From Gammaproteobacteria bacterium (GTDB lineage: Bacteria; Pseudomonadota; Gammaproteobacteria; SZUA-229): a stretch of DNA of 10,408 nucleotides. Numbering within the stretch: position 1 is the first letter of the stretch; the number at the start of each line of letters is the position of its first letter. Under the pieces are notes generated by a model. The model ran no database searches. It was not told the origin of the DNA and was given only the letters and a program-made list of their open reading frames with translations. A program made the translations under genes and the position numbers. The DNA lies in assembly GCA_030637945.1 (NCBI GenBank), contig DAOWFN010000177.1, positions 1 to 10,408 of the forward strand, read 5' to 3'. Below are positions 1 to 7,590 of the stretch, piece by piece.

Positions 1-25
1 AAGAAGATTAAGAATACGGTTCTAT

Positions 26-406
26 ATGGCTACAAAAACATTATTTTCGATAATCGAGTCATCAGGCCACCCAAACGCTACCGAGTTGTATAACTCTCTC
101 GGCATTCAGGAAACAAAAATCAATTCAATGCGAAAAGCTATCGCCGCATTAAAAAAACAACAGCCGGATTTTATCGTTGCAGAATTTTTTTACGGATACG
201 GGAACAACTACGCAGGTGTTAATATAAGCAATCTTGATGTTCTGCTATATAGCTTGCAGAAGTACTCTGATCACACAAAAGTAATCGTTCTTGTTGATAA
301 GTCCGAACACAAATATGTCGAAAAACTAAATAAAATAATTAAGTTACATGACATACTTAAATTTCCTATTAATAAAAAACAACTACAGGAATCACTCAGC
401 CGATAA
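26..406 (+). CDS. Small receiver-like protein of unknown function
   Basis: I do not recognise a named family. The 126-residue product has an alternating strand/helix pattern like a response-regulator receiver domain. PDFIVAEF (47-54) matches the strand that normally ends in the phosphorylated Asp, but the residue there is Glu53. KVIVLVDKSE (85-94) resembles strand 4, and LKFPI (111-115) resembles the strand-5 Lys-Pro region, with Lys112 as the candidate conserved Lys. The N-terminal acidic pair is missing, so if the fold is right it is a pseudo-receiver. There is no signal peptide, membrane segment or DNA-binding domain. No clear ribosome binding site precedes the ATG, and the frame stays open to the left edge of the window, so the true start could lie further upstream. 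The gene converges on pncC with only 11 bp between the stop codons. The CDS is likely real; the fold assignment is an inference. Confidence 0.75.
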   Translation: MATKTLFSIIESSGHPNATELYNSLGIQETKINSMRKAIAALKKQQPDFIVAEFFYGYGNNYAGVNISNLDVLLYSLQKYSDHTKVIVLVDKSEHKYVEKLNKIIKLHDILKFPINKKQLQESLSR

Positions 407-417
407 AAGATATTGAA

Positions 418-924
418 CTACTTTTGAGGACAAACCAGCAAATCCAGTAAACAATTCAACGCCTGCTCTATGGATCGCTTACGCACTTCTTCTCGGTCTC
501 CATCAAAATTAAATGGGTTGGCGAATACCGACTTCCCTCTTTTTCCCCAACTCAGCCAAACCAGACCGACCGGCTTCTCTTCAGTACCACCATCGGGACC
601 CGCAATGCCGCTCACGCTTACGGCAACATCCGCCTCAGTATGTGAAAAGAGTCCATCAGTCATCTCCAGCACTGTTTCACCGCTGACCGCACCAAATTCA
701 TCAAGCGTACTTTGCCCAACACCTAACAGACTTTGCTTGGATTCGTTACTGTACGACACCACAGAGCCTGCGAACCAGGCAGAACTGCCGGGTATATCTG
801 TGATAATTTTGGCTAACCAGCCGCCGGTACACGATTCTGCCGAGGCCAACTTCATACCATGAGATAACAAACACTCACCAAGTTGCTCAGCCAGTTTTCT
901 TAATTCTTGCTCCGTAGGACCCAT
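418..924 (-). CDS. pncC: Nicotinamide-nucleotide amidohydrolase PncC (CinA C-terminal domain family)
   Basis: This enzyme deamidates NMN to nicotinate mononucleotide and ammonia, returning NMN (for instance from DNA ligase) to the NAD pool in the cytoplasm. The chosen start gives 168 residues, the usual length of stand-alone PncC without the CinA N-terminal domain. Diagnostic motifs are AESCTGG with the predicted catalytic Ser, then SYSNESK, GAVSGETV, and SVSGIAGPDGG followed by KPVGLVW. The frame continues upstream to ATG 939, ATG 981 and GTG 987, adding up to 21 residues that I do not see in the family. No candidate start has a good Shine-Dalgarno; 981 has a weak GGTG. I chose 924 because the family alignment begins there. 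It lies downstream of the phosphopantetheinyl transferase on the same strand and is probably co-transcribed. In many gammaproteobacteria it sits next to recA, which is not present here. Confidence 0.93.
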   Translation of the reverse strand: MGPTEQELRKLAEQLGECLLSHGMKLASAESCTGGWLAKIITDIPGSSAWFAGSVVSYSNESKQSLLGVGQSTLDEFGAVSGETVLEMTDGLFSHTEADVAVSVSGIAGPDGGTEEKPVGLVWLSWGKRGKSVFANPFNFDGDREEVRKRSIEQALNCLLDLLVCPQK

Positions 925-1034
925 CGCATTAATAACCATATCTGTAAAAAAATAATTGCCGTACTCTATCGAACACGACATCTTCACACCAGTAAATCTT
1001 TTACACAGGATTTAAAGTCTATGCCTGACCATCA

Positions 1035-1793
1035 TTACGGGCATATTTTCTGACTGATGATGTTGATGCTTTTTTCCTGTTCAAGCTGCACTATGACCGC
1101 AACCTGATGCTTTTCTGATGGCTCAAGCAGAACGCACCGCCAGTCAGCATTATTTTCCGCATAGTCATTTGCAAAACAGATATCCACAACACTGGTCTGT
1201 TCATGAACCTTAAAATAAAACTGCTTAGAAGAACCGCCTAAACCAGTACCTAATGCTTTTACATACGCTTCACGCAGCGTCCAGTACTGAAAAAATTTAT
1301 TACCTATTTCATCATCGTCGGTATCGAGCAAAACATCCAGTTCCTGTTGTGCAAACATTCGTCTGGCGAGCGGCAATAACCTACTCTGGCGTTCAGTATT
1401 TTCTACATCAACACCGCAATGCTTTCTCAGCGTCACTACACAAACAGCCATGCCATCTGCATGACTCAGATTAAATCTGAGAGCGGGACAATCGATACTG
1501 GATGCTATCTCGGGGCGACCGTGTTGATTTGTCGTAAACACCCACTTTTCTGGCGGGATCTCACAGTATCTGGATAGTACTTTTCGCACCAACGCATGTG
1601 ATACCAGGTACTGATGTTTGTCCTGCTCGAAACGAAAACGCTGCTGCCGGGCATTTTCCTGCGTAGAGAGTATCAACCGATACGCCTGTAAAATTTCCGG
1701 TTTTTTAATTTCATCAGGATAACAAACCCAGACGTGTGCTTCATCATCAAGTCTTGATAGTAAGTTATCGCCAGTCAGCAAAGCTTCAGTCAT
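1035..1793 (-). CDS. 4'-phosphopantetheinyl transferase, Sfp type
   Basis: The product transfers the phosphopantetheine arm of coenzyme A to a serine of acyl, peptidyl or aryl carrier proteins. It is 252 residues, typical of the Sfp/Gsp class rather than the roughly 125-residue AcpS class. The family signatures are present: an upstream RFNLSH segment, CGVDVE (Asp129 and Glu131, predicted Mg ligands), and WTLREAYVKALG with Glu175 and Lys179. The WxxKExxxK signature has Arg174 where Lys is usual, a conservative change. No polyketide or nonribosomal peptide genes are in the window, so the target could be the fatty-acid ACP or a carrier encoded elsewhere. The start ATG has no strong Shine-Dalgarno. 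It lies 42 bp after the half-hotdog ORF and about 50 bp before the upstream end of the pncC frame, all on the minus strand, suggesting one transcript. Confidence 0.93.
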   Translation of the reverse strand: MTEALLTGDNLLSRLDDEAHVWVCYPDEIKKPEILQAYRLILSTQENARQQRFRFEQDKHQYLVSHALVRKVLSRYCEIPPEKWVFTTNQHGRPEIASSIDCPALRFNLSHADGMAVCVVTLRKHCGVDVENTERQSRLLPLARRMFAQQELDVLLDTDDDEIGNKFFQYWTLREAYVKALGTGLGGSSKQFYFKVHEQTSVVDICFANDYAENNADWRCVLLEPSEKHQVAVIVQLEQEKSINIISQKICP

Positions 1794-1835
1794 GAATGCA
1801 ACATTACACGATTAGCGTGATATTTTCTGCCGATG

Positions 1836-2045
1836 CTACCGACTAAAGATAGTCTGCTGGATAGATGCCGTAGCGTGTACGTCACCTTTGGCATTAGTAA
1901 AAATAACCTCTACCGTGGCGGAAATCCCTTCCAGCTCAATAACCTTTGCCACTATCGTTATATTACCTGTACGCAATGGCTTCTTATATTCGATCTCAAG
2001 CTTCTTGGTAAAGAATATCTCATTATCTTTTAACACGGTAAACAT
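1836..2045 (-). pseudogene. Orphan C-terminal half of a hotdog (PaaI/YbgC-like) thioesterase
   Basis: The 69-residue reading frame matches only the second half of a hotdog acyl-CoA thioesterase. KKLEIEYKKPLRTGN is the typical central strand (pattern: Tyr/Phe, x, Lys, Pro, then Gly). It is followed by TIVAKVIELEG, ATVEVIFTNAKGD and VHATASIQQTIF, the last three long antiparallel strands. The first half, which carries the long helix and the usual catalytic Asp/Glu and His-Gly region, is absent. An in-frame TAG lies directly before the ATG, and only 117 bp separate it from mutS. None of the three upstream frames encodes recognisable hotdog sequence. A GAAAGAG stretch about 7 nt before the ATG could serve as a ribosome binding site, so the ORF may still be translated. 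I read it as a remnant left by a rearrangement at the mutS border; a real mini-protein cannot be excluded. Confidence 0.6.
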
Positions 2046-2083
2046 CTAAGTCTCTTTCTAGCCGCAAAATAGTCTCTAAAACA

Positions 2084-2112
2084 ATGTTCTTAATGACTGT
2101 TTCCTTTATAAT
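2084..2112 (+). promoter_or_regulatory. Candidate mutS promoter
   Basis: A perfect TATAAT lies at 2107-2112, about 50 bp before the mutS start. The -35 hexamer at 17 bp spacing (2084-2089, ATGTTC) is poor. The surrounding DNA is AT-rich. The -10 overlaps that of the opposite-strand candidate, which would make the two promoters mutually exclusive if both are used. Confidence 0.35.
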
Positions 2113-2134
2113 AGCTCCTCATAGTAACTCGCAA
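2105..2134 (-). promoter_or_regulatory. Candidate sigma-70 promoter for the minus-strand cluster
   Basis: On the minus strand TTGCGA (2129-2134, 4 of 6 to TTGACA) is separated by 18 bp from TATAAA (2105-2110, 5 of 6 to TATAAT). It points toward the half-hotdog ORF, the phosphopantetheinyl transferase and pncC, with a leader of roughly 55 nt before the first ATG. It overlaps the plus-strand candidate at 2107-2112. The call rests on consensus matching alone. Confidence 0.35.
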
Positions 2135-2162
2135 GCATCTGATAATTAAAGTTAATTTATAA

Positions 2163-4733
2163 ATGAATCAAGAAGTTACACACACGCCGATGATGCAGCA
2201 GTATCTACGCATCAAAGCCGATCACCCCTCTACCTTACTGTTTTACCGGATGGGTGATTTTTATGAATTATTTTTTGATGATGCCAAAAAAGCTGCCAGG
2301 ATACTGGACATTACCTTAACTGCGCGTGGCCAGTCCGCAGGCAAGCCGATCCCCATGGCTGGCATCCCTTATCATGCAGCCGACAATTATTTGTCGCGCT
2401 TGATCAAACGTGGCGAATCGGTTGCCATCTGCGAACAGACCAGCAAGCCCGGTGAAAACAAGGGCCCGGTAAACCGTGAAGTCATGCGTATCGTTACCCC
2501 GGGCACGGTCACCGAAGAAGCCTTACTCGATGAACGCAAAGACAACCTGCTGTTATGCATCCATCAACATAACGACATCTATGGACTAGCCACTTTAAAT
2601 ATCACTTCCGGTCGCTTTAACGTATTTGAGATCAAACACAAAGCACAGGTGTATGCCGAACTAGAACGACTGCAGGCAGTTGAAGTTTTATTATCTGAAG
2701 ACAATCCGCTGTATGATGAATTAAACAACACACTGAGTAACAATATAAGTTTGCGGCAACAACCACCATGGTGGTTTGATTTTGACAGCGCTAATCGATT
2801 ACTCAATTCACAGTTTGGCACCAAAGACCTGTCAGGATTTGGCTGCGAGGATCTAGACATAGCCGTCATGGCCGCCGGCTGTTTATTGCAATACACACAG
2901 GATACACAGCGTGCAGCATTGCCCCATATTTCAGGCCTGCATGTTGAAAACACTGATGATGTAATCGTACTAGATGCAGCAAGTCGCCGAAATCTTGAAA
3001 TTGAAATCAACATATCGGGAAGCACTGAAAACACTCTTGCCTCCGTTATTGACCGTACCACGACCAGTATGGGCAGTCGTTGTTTACGTCGCTGGCTGCA
3101 TTCACCATTGCGTAACCGTGATCTGATCACGCAGCGCCACCAGGCGATCGGGGAATTATTAAATAATCAGTTAACAACAGATATTCAGTTTTGTTTAAAT
3201 TCGATTGGTGACATCGAGCGTATAATGAGCCGGCTGGCACTGCTCTCTGCGCGACCTCGCGATCTGGAAACGCTGAAAAACTCGCTTACAGTATTACCTG
3301 AACTACAGGGCCTGCTACAGCAATGTCACTCTCCATTCATACAGCAATTATCGGCTGATATAACAACACACCCTCAAATCGTTGAGCTGCTCACCGCAGC
3401 AATTTGCGAAAACCCGCCCGTACTTACACGTGACGGCGGTTTTATCGCTGCCGGCTATAATAAAGAACTGGACGAATTACGTGCATTGAGTAAAAACGCC
3501 AATGCCTTCCTCGAAGATCTGGAAAAACGTGAGCGTGAAGAGACCGGTATCAAAACCCTTAAAGTCAATTACAACCGCGTACACGGATTCTATATCGAGA
3601 TCAGTCGACTTCAGTCAGAAGATGTTCCCGCTCACTACACACGAAGACAAACTCTCAAAACAACTGAGCGATTCATCACTGATGAATTAAAACAATATGA
3701 AGACAAAGTACTGAGCGCGAAAGAGCGTTCTCTGGCATTAGAAAAATCAATTTACGATGATCTATTACAACAATTACAATCGTTCTTGCAGCCACTCAAA
3801 ACCTGTGCAACTGGTATCGCCGAACTCGACAGTATCTGCTGCTTAACCGAGCGTGCATTTTCTTTAGACTATCGTTGCCCGGAATTATCCGATAGATCGG
3901 GGATCAACATCAAACAAGGTCGCCATGCTGTAGTCGAGCGTGTCTGCGACGAGCATTTTGTGCCAAACGATACCCTGTTAAGTGACAGCAAACGCATGTG
4001 CATAGTTACCGGCCCTAACATGGGCGGAAAATCCACTTACATGCGGCAGACGGCACTTATCGTCTTACTGGCCTATATAGGCAGTTACGTACCTGCTGAA
4101 AGCGCTGTTATCGGGCCGATAGATCGCATCTATACACGTATAGGTGCGTCGGATGATTTAGCCAGCGGGCGCTCGACCTTTATGGTTGAAATGACCGAGG
4201 CCGCAAACATCCTTAACAATGCGACAGAAAATTCACTGGTACTGATGGATGAAATTGGTCGTGGCACCAGCACCTTCGATGGCCTGTCTTTGGCCTGGGC
4301 CTGTGCATACCATCTAAGCAGCATCAATAAATCTTACACCTTATTCGCTACACACTATTTTGAAATTACCGCTTTACCAGATGAATTACGCGGCATCAAT
4401 AATATCCATATCGACGCCGTTGAACATGGCGAAAAAATCGTATTCCTGCACAGCGTTAAGCCGGGACCTGCAAATCAAAGCTATGGACTGCAAGTTGCAC
4501 AATTAGCCGGCGTGCCGAGCAAGGTAATTAAGTTAGCAAAAAGCAAACTGATCGAACTGGAAAATCAGGCTGTCACCAACCATGCCGAATCAGGACAATT
4601 CGAAATGTTTAGCGACCGCCCTCACCCCGTCATCGAAAAGCTACAGGAATTAGATGTTAATGAACTAAGTCCTAAAGAAGCGCTGGATCTACTTTATAAC
4701 TTAAAAGAAGACGCTATAAAACAACCTGGGTAA
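2163..4733 (+). CDS. mutS: DNA mismatch repair protein MutS
   Basis: MutS recognises mismatches and small loops in DNA as a dimer and, through ATP-driven conformational change, recruits MutL. At 856 residues it is full length (about 853 in E. coli). In order it shows the mismatch-reading motif FYRMGDFYEL with Phe33 and Glu35, the connector, lever and clamp domains, then the ABC-type ATPase. The ATPase has Walker A GPNMGGKS at 617-624, the STFMVEM signature region, Walker B LVLMDE (Asp696, Glu697), GRGTSTFDG, and the FATHYFE H-loop. The C-terminal ELSPKEALDLLYNL matches the tetramerisation tail. The start is fixed by HTPMMQQYL, which aligns near the N-terminus of known MutS. No Shine-Dalgarno is visible before this ATG; the leader is AT-rich. 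It is the first of three plus-strand genes, with nadK 61 bp downstream. Confidence 0.99.
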   Translation: MNQEVTHTPMMQQYLRIKADHPSTLLFYRMGDFYELFFDDAKKAARILDITLTARGQSAGKPIPMAGIPYHAADNYLSRLIKRGESVAICEQTSKPGENKGPVNREVMRIVTPGTVTEEALLDERKDNLLLCIHQHNDIYGLATLNITSGRFNVFEIKHKAQVYAELERLQAVEVLLSEDNPLYDELNNTLSNNISLRQQPPWWFDFDSANRLLNSQFGTKDLSGFGCEDLDIAVMAAGCLLQYTQDTQRAALPHISGLHVENTDDVIVLDAASRRNLEIEINISGSTENTLASVIDRTTTSMGSRCLRRWLHSPLRNRDLITQRHQAIGELLNNQLTTDIQFCLNSIGDIERIMSRLALLSARPRDLETLKNSLTVLPELQGLLQQCHSPFIQQLSADITTHPQIVELLTAAICENPPVLTRDGGFIAAGYNKELDELRALSKNANAFLEDLEKREREETGIKTLKVNYNRVHGFYIEISRLQSEDVPAHYTRRQTLKTTERFITDELKQYEDKVLSAKERSLALEKSIYDDLLQQLQSFLQPLKTCATGIAELDSICCLTERAFSLDYRCPELSDRSGINIKQGRHAVVERVCDEHFVPNDTLLSDSKRMCIVTGPNMGGKSTYMRQTALIVLLAYIGSYVPAESAVIGPIDRIYTRIGASDDLASGRSTFMVEMTEAANILNNATENSLVLMDEIGRGTSTFDGLSLAWACAYHLSSINKSYTLFATHYFEITALPDELRGINNIHIDAVEHGEKIVFLHSVKPGPANQSYGLQVAQLAGVPSKVIKLAKSKLIELENQAVTNHAESGQFEMFSDRPHPVIEKLQELDVNELSPKEALDLLYNLKEDAIKQPG

Positions 4734-4794
4734 ATCCTCACATACTTTCGGCGACTGCCTTTCCAACAACAATTTTCAATGTTAGTGTTACGAC

Positions 4795-5679
4795 ATGAGC
4801 AGCAACATGAAATTCAACACCATCGGCGTAATCACAAAGCCACAGGCAGAAACAGCAAGAGAAACCTTACAGACACTGTTTGGCTTCCTCAAAAATAAAA
4901 ATTGCACTGTTATTCTCGACGAACAGATACCAGATGCCATTAACAGCTACAACTTTAATAAATTAAGCCGTGACGAGATTGGCGATCTATGTGATTTAGT
5001 GATTGTTGTCGGTGGTGACGGCACGATATTAAATGCAGTTCGTTCACTTGCACACGCCAACGTTCCCCTGCTTGGCATCAACGTTGGTCGTTTAGGTTTT
5101 CTTGCCGATATCTCTCCAGAAGACCTCGAAGACTCACTTAATGCCATACTCAATGGCTTACACCATGAAGAACAGCGCATCCTCTTAGAGATGCAAGTGT
5201 ACCGTGACAATCAACTCATCTTTGAAGCTGACGCATTCAATGACGTAGTGGTTCATATACGTGATGTAGCACGTATGATCGAATTCGAAACTCGCATCAA
5301 TGATGAATTTGTAAATCATCAACGTGCAGACGGTATCGTCATATCGACGCCTACCGGCTCAACCGCCTACGCGCTCTCCGCTGGCGGACCGATACTACAC
5401 GCCACGCTTGATGCGATTACACTGGTACCGATATCACCACATACGCTAAGCAGTCGCCCACTAGTGGTTAACGATAACTCACAGATAGACATCCTTATCT
5501 GCAGTACGAAAGAAGGTATCGCGCAAGCTACATGTGACGGCCATCTATCAACAGATGTACACGTTGGCGACCATATTAAAGTAAGACGTAAAGCGAAAAA
5601 GATTACTTTATTACATCCGGAAAAACATAATTATTTTGAAATTTTGCGCGCCAAATTACATTGGAGCGAGCATAGTTGA
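4795..5679 (+). CDS. nadK: NAD kinase
   Basis: NadK phosphorylates the 2'-hydroxyl of the adenosine ribose of NAD to make NADP, the only de novo route to NADP(H). At 294 residues it has the normal bacterial length. The hallmark GGDGT is at 73-77, followed by GINVGRLGFL, the AFNDVVVH segment in the position of the NE/ND motif, and TPTGSTAY at 185-192 followed by ALSAGGPI. The C-terminal half is the usual beta-sandwich that includes SSRPLVV and TCDGH. The first ATG (4795) is kept, but a second in-frame ATG at 4807 (Met5) is equally possible; neither has a strong Shine-Dalgarno. The gap after mutS (4734-4794) shows no clear promoter or terminator, so read-through from mutS is plausible. The nadK-recN order is common in gammaproteobacteria. 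Confidence 0.98.
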   Translation: MSSNMKFNTIGVITKPQAETARETLQTLFGFLKNKNCTVILDEQIPDAINSYNFNKLSRDEIGDLCDLVIVVGGDGTILNAVRSLAHANVPLLGINVGRLGFLADISPEDLEDSLNAILNGLHHEEQRILLEMQVYRDNQLIFEADAFNDVVVHIRDVARMIEFETRINDEFVNHQRADGIVISTPTGSTAYALSAGGPILHATLDAITLVPISPHTLSSRPLVVNDNSQIDILICSTKEGIAQATCDGHLSTDVHVGDHIKVRRKAKKITLLHPEKHNYFEILRAKLHWSEHS

Positions 5680-5691
5680 AGAGATAATTTT

Positions 5692-5787
5692 AAGTTGTGA
5701 GTTATAAGTAGAAAGTTTCAAATTAGAAAAAATTATTGAGATGCTTTTTGTTTTAACTTAAAACCTTCCACTTAAAAATTTCAACTT
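5692..5787. repeat. Imperfect inverted repeat built of degenerate heptamers
   Basis: Two 34-bp arms (5692-5725 and 5754-5787) are reverse complements at 26 of 34 positions, with a 28-bp loop. Within each arm the sequence repeats about every 7 bp around a consensus NAACTTA when read toward the loop-distal end. This gives four to five degenerate copies per arm, so the element is both a tandem heptamer repeat and a palindrome. The right arm ends in a run of seven T (5786-5792), giving a terminator-like outline, although the stem is AT-rich with many mismatches. The recN ribosome binding site follows directly. It fills almost the whole nadK-recN gap. It could be a dispersed repeat, a weak attenuator or an mRNA structure; I cannot tell which. 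Confidence 0.7.
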
Positions 5788-5791
5788 TTTT

Positions 5792-5799
5792 TAAAGAGC
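5792..5799 (+). promoter_or_regulatory. Weak ribosome binding site of recN
   Basis: AAAGAG just before the recN ATG is the only purine-rich stretch available, and its spacing is short. It abuts the T run and right arm of the upstream inverted repeat, so folding of that repeat could affect translation of recN. Confidence 0.35.
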
Positions 5800-7488
5800 A
5801 TGTTAAAACATTTATACATAAGAAACTTTGCCATCATCGATGAACTCGAACTGGACTTCAATTCTGGTATGACTGCACTCACCGGAGAAACAGGTGCAGG
5901 AAAATCAATCTTACTCGGTGCATTAAACCTGGTGCTGGGCGATCGCGCTGATAATGACAGCATTAAACAAGGTAGCGAGTACGCAGAAATCGTTGCCGAA
6001 TTTGATATCAGCCGACTTGACGATGTCACCTCCTGGCTTGTAACTCAAGAATTAAATACAGATGAAGAATGTATCTTACGTCGACGCATCACTAAAGATG
6101 GACGCTCACGTGCATATGTAAACAGCACCCCGGTTAATTTGCAGGTAATACGCGAACTGGCTGAGATGTTAATAGATATTCATGGCCAACACGAACATCA
6201 GTCAATGATGAAAAGCGCCGTACAGAGACAACTATTAGATGACTTTGCCAAACATTCACCCTTACTGGAGACAGTGAGCAATCTATATGTCGAATTAAAA
6301 CTACTGGAAGACCAGTTGCAACATCTGCGACAAACCAGCAACGAACAAAATGACCGACTTGATCTGTTACGCTTTCAAACGCACGAACTTGATGCTTTAG
6401 CGCTTGAAGAAAATGAATATCAGCTGCTTAATAACCAGCACAAACGGTTGGCAAACGCCGAAAAAATCAGCTCCAGCGTGCAGCAGGCAATTCATCGATT
6501 AAGCGAAGATGAAAACACCAACATACAGTCCACTTTATCTTTTATCATTAATTCCCTCACCGACATCAAAGAGCTCGATGAAAATTTAACGCCTGCATCA
6601 GAAATGCTAACAGAAGCTCTTGTTCAGATCGATGAAAGCGTCTCTCTGTTGCAAAACTATAGTGACAATGTAGAACTGGACACATCGCAACTAGCCAGGA
6701 CGGAACAACGCATTCAAGACATCCTGGACCTTGCGCGTAAGCACCGCGTAGAAGCAGAAACGCTACACACTCTACATGAAACACTTCAAAAAGAACTACA
6801 TGACATAGACCATGTCGATGAACGGCTGGAGCAACTAGGCGATCAACAAAAAGAAGTTGAAGAGAAATATATCATCGCCTGCGACAAGCTTTCTACCAGC
6901 CGCAATAAAGCAGCGGATAAGCTAAATAAGAGTATTAGCAAGTCCATGCAAAAACTAGGCATGGCCGGTGGAAAATTTGAAATCACACTAACAACATCTA
7001 CCAGCAAACGTTCAGCTTACGGGAATGACCAGATTGAATTTACCGTAACCGCCAATACCGGGCAAAAATGCAAACCGATCGCGCGCGTTGCATCTGGCGG
7101 AGAACTTGCACGTATCAGCCTGGCTATTCAGATGATTATTGCAGATAGCAGTAAGATTCCCTCACTAATTTTTGATGAAGTTGATAGTGGAATTGGTGGC
7201 GGTATAGCAGAAATAGTAGGTCAGCATTTACGAACCTTAGGAAGCTCTAATACCGGTAAAGCAAATCAGGTCATATGTATCACCCATCTGCCTCAGGTAG
7301 CGTCACAGGCACATCATCATTTACGTGTTGAAAAACAAACCCGGAAGAAACAGACAACCAGCCAGGTCGTTACATTGAATGAAGAACAACGCCGCCAGGA
7401 AATCGCACGTATGTTAAGTGGCGTTGAGGTAACTGAACAATCTTTAGCGCACGCAGATGAGATGATAGAACGCGCACAAACTATTTAA
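5800..7488 (+). CDS. recN: DNA repair protein RecN
   Basis: RecN is an SMC-like ATPase that binds DNA ends and supports RecA-dependent double-strand-break repair in the nucleoid. The 562-residue length fits the family (about 553 in E. coli). The N-terminal head has LYIRNFAIIDELEL and Walker A GETGAGKS (29-36). The middle (about 150-380) is rich in Leu, Gln, Glu and Lys and forms the expected antiparallel coiled coil. It includes LLRFQTHELDAL, a characteristic RecN stretch. The C-terminal head has the ABC signature ASGGELARISLA (SGGE at 432-435), Walker B LIFDEVDSGIGG (Asp459, Glu460), and ITHLPQVAS. RecN is SOS-induced in many bacteria, but I see no CTG-N10-CAG LexA box in the 120 bp upstream. 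It is probably transcribed with nadK unless the intervening repeat terminates. Confidence 0.98.
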   Translation: MLKHLYIRNFAIIDELELDFNSGMTALTGETGAGKSILLGALNLVLGDRADNDSIKQGSEYAEIVAEFDISRLDDVTSWLVTQELNTDEECILRRRITKDGRSRAYVNSTPVNLQVIRELAEMLIDIHGQHEHQSMMKSAVQRQLLDDFAKHSPLLETVSNLYVELKLLEDQLQHLRQTSNEQNDRLDLLRFQTHELDALALEENEYQLLNNQHKRLANAEKISSSVQQAIHRLSEDENTNIQSTLSFIINSLTDIKELDENLTPASEMLTEALVQIDESVSLLQNYSDNVELDTSQLARTEQRIQDILDLARKHRVEAETLHTLHETLQKELHDIDHVDERLEQLGDQQKEVEEKYIIACDKLSTSRNKAADKLNKSISKSMQKLGMAGGKFEITLTTSTSKRSAYGNDQIEFTVTANTGQKCKPIARVASGGELARISLAIQMIIADSSKIPSLIFDEVDSGIGGGIAEIVGQHLRTLGSSNTGKANQVICITHLPQVASQAHHHLRVEKQTRKKQTTSQVVTLNEEQRRQEIARMLSGVEVTEQSLAHADEMIERAQTI

Positions 7489-7518
7489 TAACAATAAAAG
7501 CTTAATCGCACCACTACC

Positions 7519-7541
7519 CAACCGATTACATTAATCAGTTG
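7519..7541. other. Stem-loop downstream of recN
   Basis: Nine-bp arms 7519-7527 and 7533-7541 pair at 8 of 9 positions around a 5-nt loop. It starts 30 bp after the recN stop. There is no immediate T run (a short TTTT comes about 15 bp later), so it is at best a weak terminator or an mRNA 3'-end-protecting structure. Confidence 0.4.
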
Positions 7542-7562
7542 ATGTAGTACTTACACTTTTCA

Positions 7563-7590
7563 AACTCAGCCAGCATGGGCTAACTGAGTT
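7563..7590. terminator. Stem-loop between convergent recN and csp
   Basis: AACTCAG (7563-7569) and CTGAGTT (7584-7590) form a perfect 7-bp stem around a 14-nt loop. The loop has further internal pairing possible between CC and GG. It sits between two convergent genes, where a bidirectional terminator is expected. Neither side carries a proper T tract, so intrinsic termination is doubtful. Confidence 0.35.

Noticed and set aside
470..862. A 130-codon plus-strand frame opposite pncC
   Set aside because: It lies entirely antisense to a clear pncC, its translation is Ser/Pro/Thr-rich with no family signal, and it has no ribosome binding site.
1833..2033. A 66-codon plus-strand frame opposite the half-hotdog ORF
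   Set aside because: The opposite strand has a recognisable protein pattern; this one has none.
1035..2045. A biosynthetic gene cluster implied by the phosphopantetheinyl transferase
   Set aside because: No carrier protein, polyketide synthase or nonribosomal peptide synthetase gene is present, and the neighbours are housekeeping genes.
2579..3130. A 183-codon minus-strand frame inside mutS
   Set aside because: It is antisense to strongly conserved mutS sequence, and its composition (Ser, Arg, Cys rich) is typical of a shadow frame.
5692..5792. A standard rho-independent terminator after nadK
   Set aside because: There is a stem and a T run, but the arms are AT-rich with 8 mismatches and a 28-nt loop, and the recN ribosome binding site follows at once. 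I list it as a repeat instead.
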